Of a stretch of 6,900 nucleotides of DNA, positions 1 through 6,823 are shown piece after piece. The notes under the pieces are model-generated. The model did not search any database. It worked only from the letters and a program-made list of their open reading frames with translations, and was not told where the DNA came from. Source of the stretch: CAYJXJ01 sp964374095 (lineage in GTDB: Bacteria > Elusimicrobiota > Elusimicrobia > UBA1565 > UBA9628); the NCBI GenBank assembly GCA_964374095.1, contig CAYJXJ010000221.1, forward strand, positions 1 to 6,900. Direction: 5' to 3'. Made by a program: the position numbers and the translations under genes. The first letter of the stretch is position 1; every line of letters starts with the position of its first letter.

Positions 1-130
1 GAGCAGGAGGATCTTGGCGCGCAGGACCTCCCAATGCGCCGCCTTGCGAAGCCGCCCCATGCGGCGCAGCTGCGCCGGTTCTTCGCTGGCGAGCCGGACG
101 GCGGGTTTGAGGCTTGGGTCCCCGGGCCAT
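1..130 (-). pseudogene. IS630-family transposase, N-terminal fragment with a frameshift, cut by the left window edge
   Basis: On the minus strand an ATG at 130-128 opens with MARGPKP, a start typical of IS630-family transposases. One base later (about 109-112) the coding continues in another frame from 108 down to position 1 for 36 codons. That frame reads KPAVRLASEE, then QLRRMGRLRKAAHWEVLR, and ends AKILLL. It resembles the N-terminal helix-turn-helix region of IS630 transposases, where the 'hWEVLRAKILLL' type segment is characteristic. Reading straight from the ATG instead gives an Arg/Gln/Pro-rich shadow. The second frame has no ATG or GTG of its own before Met at 60-58. An extra C near 109 would join the two parts, so the copy is probably frameshifted, by decay or by sequence error. 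The catalytic DDE part lies outside the window. IS630 elements are Tc1/mariner-like and target TA; the terminal repeat could not be located. The family is inferred from remembered motifs only. Confidence 0.6.
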
Positions 131-240
131 GTACCGAATACCTGCCGTTCTCCACGCGCCAGACAGCGGGCGCGGGAGGAGATACTCGGCGGACGCTCGG
201 TTTAGCAAAACCCGTGGCGAATTCATCGCCGCGTGTACTG

Positions 241-256
241 GTGCGTCCGGACGCAC
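241..256. repeat. Perfect 16-bp palindrome
   Basis: The arms gtgcgtcc and ggacgcac are exact reverse complements with no spacer. After a G/T step at 240/257, two further pairs match (238-239 with 258-259). It lies about 85 bp upstream of the caspase-gene start, outside any gene. Its symmetry suits a dimeric regulator's binding site or an end structure of the adjacent insertion element; the sequence alone does not decide. Confidence 0.5.
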
Positions 257-320
257 TAGCGCACGGGCCCAGATCGTCGTCGCGCGACAAATCGCCTACT
301 TATATTGGGTGCACCCCCCG

Positions 321-340
321 GTAGATTCGCTAGAATCTAC
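321..340. promoter_or_regulatory. 8-bp inverted repeat touching the caspase-gene start codon, with an embedded -10-like box
   Basis: The arms gtagattc (321-328) and gaatctac (333-340) pair perfectly around a gcta loop. One base separates the right arm from the ATG at 342. The hexamer TAGAAT at 331-336 (5 of 6 matches to TATAAT) straddles the loop and right arm and ends 5 nt before the ATG. A transcript from it would start at or next to the start codon. No good -35 hexamer sits 16-18 bp upstream, and no Shine-Dalgarno is visible. Two readings fit: an operator over a promoter for a leaderless mRNA, or, if transcription starts further upstream (for example from TATATT at 301-306), an RNA hairpin covering the ribosome-entry region. 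Both are inferences. Confidence 0.45.
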
Positions 341-341
341 C

Positions 342-1934
342 ATGCTCCCTTATAAGAGGCTGCGCGTGTTCGCTATCTGTCTCGTTAGTTTGGCGGGGGG
401 ATGCAAGACTGTATCCAAGTATTCGTCTCCGCTGGCCCAGGACATCGGAGAGGGGCGGCTTGCCGATGCGAAGGCGCGGATTGCGTCCACCGACCCGGCG
501 CTTCTCCCGAATGCCCTGTATATCGCGGCCAGGGATAACCGCCTCGAGCTCGTGCAAATCCTGCTCAAGCAAGGCGTGAAGCCGAATGCCGCTACCCAGA
601 TGACTAAGGATTATACGGCTCTTGCCGCCGCGGCCGATGGCGGACACGTTGACGTTGTCCGCGAGCTTCTGGATAATGGCGCGGACCCGAACTATCTCGC
701 CAAACCCAACGGGATCCCCGCCGTCTTTGCGGCGGGGGGCTCATGCCATGTGCCGGTATTGGAATTGCTCGTCGCGCGCGGGGCGGACCTCAACTTAGCG
801 CCGCCGGGGAGAATTCCCACCTTGGCGATCGCCGCAATGAAGGGGGACGTAAAGTGCGTGAAGTTCTTTATTTCGAAGGGGGCGGATGCCGACCTTGCCG
901 TCGCCAAGCTGGAATACTATGTCGCGGAAAACGAGTCTCGCGCCGCGACGGGCCGCTGCCCTTCCTGCGCCGGCGGCCTCAGTCAATTGAGGTCGGCCAT
1001 AAGCCGGATCAAGGACCATGCCCAACGGGAATCGGTTGGGCTCTCGGCGGGCGGCCAGGGCTCGCTCTCGAAGTCGGAACTCTCGGAACTCGTGCAAGCC
1101 GCGGTGGCCGGAGCGACCCAGGCCCAAAAAAAGCCCGCGGCCCAGGCCGGGCCCGTTTCCGACGTCGACGCCCCTGCCTACCGGCACGCTCAGCGTCCCG
1201 ACGACTACGCGCTTGTCGTCGGAATTCAGGATTATTCCGATTTGCCTCCGGCCCCCTACGCCCAACGGGACGCTGAGGCCGTCAGGGACCACCTCCTCGC
1301 GATGGGATTGCCGAGCCGAAACGTGGTCTTCCTCGCGGGGGAGAAGGCGGGGTATAAGGGCATCGAGAAATTCGTCGAAACCTGGCTTCCGCGCAATATC
1401 AATGAACGCTCGCGCGTGTTCTTCTACTTTTCCGGGCACGGGGCTCCGGAGGTGAAGACCGGAGAGGCCTATTTGATCCCCTGGGACGGGGATCCGGCTT
1501 TCCTGGAAAACACCGGCTATCCGCTGAATAGACTTTACGCTCAGTTGGGCGGCCTCAAGGCCGGCGCCGTGATCGCCGTGCTCGACGCCTGCTTTTCCGG
1601 CGCGGGGGGACGGTCGGTTCTGGCCAGGGGCGCGCGGCCGCTCGTGACCGAGGTCAACGTGGGCGCGGTGCCCAAGGGGAGGCTTACGGTCTTCGCGGCG
1701 ACTTCCGGCCAGCAGATCACCACGGTCCTCGACCACCAGGGCCATGGCACTTTCACGTACCATTTCTTGAAAGGGCTCAGCGGAGGCGCCCGTGAGGCGA
1801 CGGGGGCCGTGACCGCGGCCGGCCTCCACAAGTACCTCGGCCCCGCGGTTGAGGATGCGGCCCGCCGCCAGAATCGCGATCAGAGCCCGGTCTTGATCGG
1901 TTCGGATCCGGGGCTCGAGCTCACCCGATTTTGA
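342..1934 (+). CDS. Ankyrin-repeat caspase-like (peptidase C14) lipoprotein
   Basis: This is a predicted exported cysteine peptidase of the caspase/metacaspase clan, 530 residues long. Residues 1-20 form a signal peptide (basic LPYKRLR, then a hydrophobic stretch) ending AGG before Cys21, a slightly non-canonical lipobox. Residues about 54-185 hold three or four ankyrin-like repeats (for example NALYIAARDNRLELVQILL, then TALAAAADGGHVDVVRELL, then GADPN and GADLN turns). A CPSC pair occurs at 206-209. A flexible Ser/Ala/Gln/Lys-rich linker runs from about 232 to 285. The caspase domain (about 287-525) starts YALVVGIQDYSD and carries the expected dyad: His366 in FSGHG and Cys417 in LDACFSG. Acidic Asp415 beside the Cys is usual in metacaspase-like enzymes, which tend to cut after basic residues. 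The frame is open upstream to 114, but the ATG at 342 is chosen because it gives the signal peptide. Substrate and partner are unknown; the ankyrin part probably binds a protein. The next gene begins 22 nt after the stop. Confidence 0.88.
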   Translation: MLPYKRLRVFAICLVSLAGGCKTVSKYSSPLAQDIGEGRLADAKARIASTDPALLPNALYIAARDNRLELVQILLKQGVKPNAATQMTKDYTALAAAADGGHVDVVRELLDNGADPNYLAKPNGIPAVFAAGGSCHVPVLELLVARGADLNLAPPGRIPTLAIAAMKGDVKCVKFFISKGADADLAVAKLEYYVAENESRAATGRCPSCAGGLSQLRSAISRIKDHAQRESVGLSAGGQGSLSKSELSELVQAAVAGATQAQKKPAAQAGPVSDVDAPAYRHAQRPDDYALVVGIQDYSDLPPAPYAQRDAEAVRDHLLAMGLPSRNVVFLAGEKAGYKGIEKFVETWLPRNINERSRVFFYFSGHGAPEVKTGEAYLIPWDGDPAFLENTGYPLNRLYAQLGGLKAGAVIAVLDACFSGAGGRSVLARGARPLVTEVNVGAVPKGRLTVFAATSGQQITTVLDHQGHGTFTYHFLKGLSGGAREATGAVTAAGLHKYLGPAVEDAARRQNRDQSPVLIGSDPGLELTRF

Positions 1935-1942
1935 GGCCCGTT

Positions 1943-1951
1943 TGATACAAT
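1943..1951 (+). promoter_or_regulatory. Candidate extended -10 promoter for the sugar ABC operon
   Basis: The sequence tgatacaat matches an extended -10 (TGn followed by TACAAT, 5 of 6 to TATAAT). It lies in the 22-nt gap after the caspase gene and ends 5 nt before the ATG at 1957. Initiation about 6-7 nt downstream would give a leaderless mRNA starting at the ATG. No convincing -35 element is seen, which an extended -10 can partly compensate. The same 5-nt spacing occurs before the caspase gene. Prediction only. Confidence 0.4.
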
Positions 1952-1956
1952 TCGCC

Positions 1957-3288
1957 ATGCCTGACGCTCAAGCCTCTCCCAGTCGCGTCAGGCACCATGC
2001 CCTGCCGCGCAAGGTGCGCCGGCTCCGGGCCCCGGTGGTCTTAGCGGTGGGCCTCCTCGCGTCGTGCGGCAAGAAGGAGGAGGCGCCGGGCGGCGCGTCG
2101 GCGCCGGCGCCCGGAAAGACGGTCGTGCGCTATCTCGCCGGCCCCGATGTCGGGGGCTTTTCGAAAGAGATCATCAAGAACTTCGAGGCCGCCAACCCCG
2201 ACATCAAGGTCGAGATGGTCGAAGGTCCGGCCGCGACCAACACCCGGGAGGACATGTACGCCACCTCCTTCATGGCCAAGGAGGCGACCTACGACCTCGT
2301 CTACATGGACGTGGCCTGGATGCCCAAGTTCGCGGCGCAGGGCTGGCTGAGGCCTCTCGACGATCTCTTCCTCGAGATGGACCGGCTCGATTTCCTGCCC
2401 GGGGACATGGAAGGTTCGCGCTACGAAGGCAAGCTTTACCGGGTGCCGATCCAGTCCGACGGGGGGGTGCTGTACTACCGCAAGGACCTGCTCGCGGCCA
2501 AGGGCATCGAGCCTCCGCGGGCTTGGGACAATTTCGCCGACGCGGCCCGCAAGCTCCAGTCGCCGCCCCACCTGTGGGGATTCGTCTTCCAGGGCAAGCA
2601 GTACGAGGGCCTGGTCTGCGTCTTCCTCGAACTGGTCTGGGGCAACGGGGGGACTCTGCTGGATTCCGCCGGCAAGGTCCAGATCGATTCGCCGCAGGCG
2701 ATCGAGGCGCTGACGATGCTCGTCAACTCGATCCACGCCGACAAGTTCGCCCCGGAGTCCGTCCTCACCTACCAGGAAGAGGAAGCGCGCCACGCCTTCC
2801 AGGAAGGCAAGGCCGTGTTCATGCGCAACTGGCCCTACGCCTGGAACCTCCTCCAGGACGAGAAGTCCCCGGTCCGCGGCAAGGTCGGCATGATTCCCAT
2901 GGTCCACGGCCGCGGCGGCGCCCACGCCGCCACGCTGGGCGGCTGGGGCTTCGGCATATCCGCCTTCTCCAAGAACTCGCAAGCCGCCTGGAAGTTCCTG
3001 CAGTACGCCGCGGGCCGGGAGAGCCAGAAGCTCGCCTACTTCAAGGGGGGGATCCTTCCGACCCGCAAGTCTCTCTTCGACGACCCCCAACTACTCGCCC
3101 ACAGCCCGCACCTCAAGGACCTTTATCTCGTGCTCCAGACCGCCAAGCCCCGGCCCCCGCATCCGATGTGGGCGCGCATGTCGGACGCGCTTCAGATGCA
3201 CGTGAGCGCGGCCCTCTCCAAGCAAGAGAGCCCCAAGCAGGCCCTCGAGGCGGCCGCCAAGGAGATCCGCGCCGCTCTGGGCCAATGA
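1957..3288 (+). CDS. ABC transporter sugar-binding lipoprotein (extracellular solute-binding protein family 1, trehalose/maltose-like)
   Basis: This is the periplasmic, membrane-anchored capture protein of a CUT1 carbohydrate importer, 443 residues from this ATG. Arg-rich residues 20-25 precede a hydrophobic stretch and a canonical lipobox LASC with Cys37, followed by a Gly/Ala/Pro linker (about 41-53). The mature part has family-1 binding-protein features: a first strand with VVRYLAGP, FEAANPDIKVEMV, then YDLVYMDVAWMPKFAAQGWLR, a hinge-region SDGGVLYYRKDLL (168-179), GFVFQGKQYEGLVC (208-221), and FQEGKAVFMRNWPYAW (281-296). The QGKQYEGL segment and the 'W..FA..GWL.PLD' block recall LpqY/ThuE trehalose-binding proteins, but the sugar cannot be proved. 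The 36-residue leader is long. A GTG at 2014 (residue 20) would give a more typical 17-residue signal, while an in-frame TTG at 1942 is less likely. I chose the ATG because of the -10 box 5 nt upstream. It overlaps the next gene by 4 nt. Confidence 0.9.
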   Translation: MPDAQASPSRVRHHALPRKVRRLRAPVVLAVGLLASCGKKEEAPGGASAPAPGKTVVRYLAGPDVGGFSKEIIKNFEAANPDIKVEMVEGPAATNTREDMYATSFMAKEATYDLVYMDVAWMPKFAAQGWLRPLDDLFLEMDRLDFLPGDMEGSRYEGKLYRVPIQSDGGVLYYRKDLLAAKGIEPPRAWDNFADAARKLQSPPHLWGFVFQGKQYEGLVCVFLELVWGNGGTLLDSAGKVQIDSPQAIEALTMLVNSIHADKFAPESVLTYQEEEARHAFQEGKAVFMRNWPYAWNLLQDEKSPVRGKVGMIPMVHGRGGAHAATLGGWGFGISAFSKNSQAAWKFLQYAAGRESQKLAYFKGGILPTRKSLFDDPQLLAHSPHLKDLYLVLQTAKPRPPHPMWARMSDALQMHVSAALSKQESPKQALEAAAKEIRAALGQ

Positions 3289-4118
3289 AGTCCCGGGGGG
3301 CTTTCAACTGGCTCTACGCCGCCCCGGCCTTGGCGCTCGTCGCCCTGGTCAACGTCGTTCCGATCGGACAGAGCGTGGTGTTCAGCCGCGGGCACGGGAG
3401 GATATTCTCGGACGCCCGCTTGTGGGGGTCGCTGAGGACAACGGCCCTATTCACCGTGGTTTCCGTCGCTTTGGAGTTGGCCGTGGGCTTGGGCCTGGCC
3501 CTGCTCCTCATGCGACGATTTCCCGGCCGCGGCTTTCTGCGCGCCGCGGTCCTCGTTCCCTGGGCCTTGCCCACGGCCATCATGGCCATGGCCTGGCGCT
3601 GGATCTATAACGCCGACTACGGGGTCCTTGGCGACGTACTCTTCAAGGCCGGACTTGTCTCCGACCCCAAGATCGCCTGGCTGGCCAAGCCCGGCCTGGC
3701 CATGGCCGCCTGCGTCCTGGCCGACGTATGGAAGACCGCGCCCTTCATGGCCATACTCGCCATGAGCGGGCTGGCGACCATACCGGTTGAGCTCTACGAG
3801 GCGGCGGCGCTTGATGGGGCGGGGCCGTGGCGGCGCTTTCGCATGATCACGCTTCCCCTGCTCGCTCCGACCCTGGCGTTGGCCGTCATCCTGCGCTCGA
3901 TCCAAGCCTTCGGGGTTTTCGACCTGATCTGGGTGTTGACCGGGGGAGGGCCGGGAGGACGGACTCAGACCATCGCTCTCTACGTCTACGACACGGTGTT
4001 CCGCTACTTGGATCTTGGATACGGATTTACGCTCACGCTGGTCATGGCCGCGTGCGTGGCGGCCATGGGGGGAATGCTGGCATGGACTGCGTCTCGCGCG
4101 GCACGGGCGGGGACGTGA
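3285..4118 (+). CDS. Sugar ABC transporter permease, MalF/UgpA type
   Basis: This is one of the two membrane subunits of the importer, 277 residues. Hydrophobic segments lie at about 8-30, 52-77, 84-106, 136-162, 190-212 and 245-268, giving six helices. The cytoplasmic EAA loop that docks on the ATPase is clear at 172-191 (EAAALDGAG then FRMITLPLL). The GGGPGGRTQTIALYVYD segment (220-236) is typical of MalF/UgpA-type permeases. The start ATG overlaps the binding-protein stop as ATGA, implying translational coupling; no strong Shine-Dalgarno precedes it. The stretch between the first helix and the second (about 30-50, SVVFSRGHGRIFSDARLW) is shorter than the usual family form, which normally has an 'F.....G..NY' block here. 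The rest looks intact. The family assignment is secure; the transported sugar is not shown by this subunit. Confidence 0.92.
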   Translation: MKSRGAFNWLYAAPALALVALVNVVPIGQSVVFSRGHGRIFSDARLWGSLRTTALFTVVSVALELAVGLGLALLLMRRFPGRGFLRAAVLVPWALPTAIMAMAWRWIYNADYGVLGDVLFKAGLVSDPKIAWLAKPGLAMAACVLADVWKTAPFMAILAMSGLATIPVELYEAAALDGAGPWRRFRMITLPLLAPTLALAVILRSIQAFGVFDLIWVLTGGGPGGRTQTIALYVYDTVFRYLDLGYGFTLTLVMAACVAAMGGMLAWTASRAARAGT

Positions 4119-4950
4119 AGGGACTTCGCGGCGCTCACCTTGGGCTGGCGGCGGCCATACTGGCCGCCGCGGCGTGGAGCCTCGCGCCCTTCCTGTGGCA
4201 GATACTCACCTCGATCAAGCCGCCGCATGAAGTCATCGCCTCTCCCCCGGTCTACTGGCCTTCGGCCCCGAGCCTCGCGAGCTATTTCAAGGTTTTTCGG
4301 ACTCGGCCCTTCGGGACCTACATCCTCAACAGCCTTGTCATCGCTTCCGGGGCGACGGTGTTGTGCACCGTCCTCGGAGCGCTGGCCGCCTATGCCTTCG
4401 CGCGGCTGCCTCTTCCCGGAGGAAAATGGGGTCTGAGGTCCTTGATGGCGGTGTCCTTGTTCCCCGGGACCATGCTGGTGATCCCGCTCTACCGGATGCT
4501 GCAGGCCGCGGGGGGCTTGAACCAGCCTTGGGCCCTGATCATTCCCTATGCCGCCCTCAACCTCCCGTTGGCGGTCTGGGTGCTGACGACTTTTTTTCGG
4601 GACTTGCCTAAAGAACTCGAGGAGGCCGCCCTGGTGGACGGTTTCTCGCGATTTCAAATCCTCTGGCGGGTCGTTCTGCCGCTCTCGGCGCCCGCCGTGG
4701 CGACGACTGGGATACTCGTGTTTATCGGCTGTTGGAATGAGTTCCTTCTGGCGCTCACCTTCATGACTCGGGATTCAGCCCGGACCGTTCCCGTGGGAAT
4801 CGGCATGCTCTCCGGGGTGACGGTCTACGAAGTGCCCTGGGATCAGATTTCGGCCGCGGTGGTGCTGACGACCCTGCCGGTGGTGGCGCTCGTGCTCGCC
4901 TTCCAGCGCCGGATCGTCGAAGGGCTCACCGCCGGGGCGGTGAAGGGCTG

Positions 4951-4951
<1 letters not shown>
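4115..4951 (+). CDS. Sugar ABC transporter permease, MalG/UgpE type
   Basis: This is the second membrane subunit, 278 residues from a GTG start. The order of features is typical: first helix about 7-30, the motif LTSIKPPHEV at 31-40, NSLVIASGATVLCTVLGALAAYAFAR (72-97), SLFPGTMLVIPLYRMLQAAGGLNQPWALII (114-143), and an EAA loop at 170-190 (EAALVDGFS through VVLPL). WNEFLLALTF (207-216) and a C-terminal helix follow, then the tail QRRIVEGLTAGAVKG with the 'GLTAGAVKG' ending characteristic of MalG-like permeases. The GTG at 4115 overlaps the preceding stop as GTGA, matching the ATGA coupling one gene earlier. An in-frame ATG at 4082 would add 11 residues and cannot be excluded. It should pair with the MalF-type subunit to form the channel. 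Confidence 0.92.
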
Positions 4952-6002
<1,051 letters not shown>

Positions 6003-6006
<4 letters not shown>

Positions 6007-6822
6007 AGCACTTCCATGTACCCGCCGCCCCAGGCCAAGCCCGCCCCCAAGACCGCGTAGACGATCTGGTCGCCCTTTCGCAGGGTGTCGAGTTTCTGGG
6101 CCAAGACGGAGGGACAGCCGGCCGCGGCGATGTTGCCCTGCTCCTGAACGTTGCTCAGGTGCCGCGAGAGGGGTAAATTCAAGTGACCCACGATCGAGTG
6201 CTGCATCACCCGGTTGGCCTGGTGGGACACGGTGTAGACGTTCTCCGCGTAGAGGCCCTCGGCGGCGGCGCCGTCGCCCAGGATGTAGCCGTCTGTGCTC
6301 GCCGCTGAGTAGCGCGTTCGGGTGGTAAAAGCGCCGGTATGGACGCAGAGGACGAATTCCGGGACCCGGTCTTCCTTCAGGTCGGAGAGGAGTTGGGCGT
6401 GCAGGGCGAAGCTTGAGCACGCCGAATTCGCGTCGCAGTGGGGCCCCAAGCCGATGCCCAGTTCCTTGGCGAGGCGGGTCGCGGTGCTGGGCACGGTGTC
6501 AAAGGGGGTGTCGTCGCTGGCGATCACCCAGCCTATCTTCTCCGGTCCGACTTCGGCGCGGGCCAGAGCCATGCGCGCGGCCGCGGCTCCCAAGGCCACC
6601 GGCGTCGCGCCCGCGGCGAGCGAGCGCGACCGCCCGGGCCGGATCGGCGTTCTTGGTCTGGCGGATGTAATCGCGCGGGAGCACGGAGAAGCGGCGGTCG
6701 ATGCCGATCCGCGAATCCACCCAGTCCGGGCCGCGCTCGAGGCCCACTTCCTTGTGAAGAAATTCGTTGTCCAGCTCGTTCTTGGCCAGCGCCCAGCCCA
6801 GCCCGAGGATATGGAGAGCCAT
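6003..6822 (-). pseudogene. Beta-ketoacyl-ACP synthase III (FabH-like), frameshifted and internally shortened
   Basis: This is a relative of the condensing enzyme that starts fatty-acid or related acyl-chain synthesis. The start ATG (6822-6820) is preceded by aaggggaag 7 nt away. Residues 1-69 (MALHILGLGWALAKNELDNE, ending DPARAVALAR) run in one frame to about 6616. From about 6614 the coding continues in the frame one base further along (AGATPVALGAAAARMALARA onward) to the TAG at 6005-6003. The 820-nt span equals 273 codons plus one base, consistent with a single extra base near 6615. In the restored 272-residue product, catalytic Cys135 (NSACSSF), His200 (SHQAN) and Asn230 (GNIAAAG) are present. 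His-to-Asn spacing is 30, as in E. coli FabH (His244, Asn274). Cys-to-His spacing is 65 against 132 there, so about 67 residues are missing between GDGAAAEG and NVYTVSHQAN (about 6233-6266). Family enzymes are about 320-340 residues. Either a decayed gene or a sequence/assembly artefact; activity is unlikely as read. Confidence 0.75.
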
Positions 6823-6823
6823 T

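Larger units (their letters stand above)
131..341. other. Palindrome-rich non-coding region between the transposase fragment and the caspase gene
   Basis: No convincing coding frame crosses this stretch. The frame continuous with the downstream gene stays open back to 114, but its translation is low-complexity Arg/Ala/Gly and lacks a ribosome site. The stretch holds four dyad symmetries: a perfect 16-bp palindrome at 241-256, gtcgcgcgac at 279-288, gggtgcaccc at 307-316, and an 8-bp inverted repeat at 321-340. Two -10-like hexamers are present: TATATT at 301-306 and TAGAAT at 331-336. The outer end of the IS630-type element should also lie here or beyond, but I could not define a terminal repeat or a TA duplication. 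Confidence 0.6.

Noticed and set aside
301..306. TATATT as a standard promoter -10 for the caspase gene
   Set aside because: It is a good hexamer, but no -35 element lies at 16-18 bp and the resulting leader has no Shine-Dalgarno. It is kept only as an alternative to the 331-336 box.
114..341. A 76-codon N-terminal extension of the caspase gene starting at ATG 114
   Set aside because: The translation is Arg/Ala/Gly-rich and unlike a protein domain. It overlaps the antiparallel transposase start and would bury the signal peptide that begins at 342.
795..1958. Long minus-strand open frame of 387 codons opposite the caspase gene
   Set aside because: It is an antisense shadow in GC-rich DNA: Arg/Gly/His-rich with no recognisable motif, lying entirely opposite a well-supported caspase gene.
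2041..3090. Minus-strand open frame of 349 codons opposite the binding-protein gene
   Set aside because: It is a shadow with repeated Arg/Gly/Glu/Leu composition and no domain; the plus strand encodes a clear family-1 binding protein.
2064..3284. Upstream 407-codon extension of the MalF-type permease frame
   Set aside because: It is a shadow of the binding-protein gene (Arg/Gly/Pro-rich). The permease begins at the ATGA overlap at 3285, where membrane-protein sequence starts.
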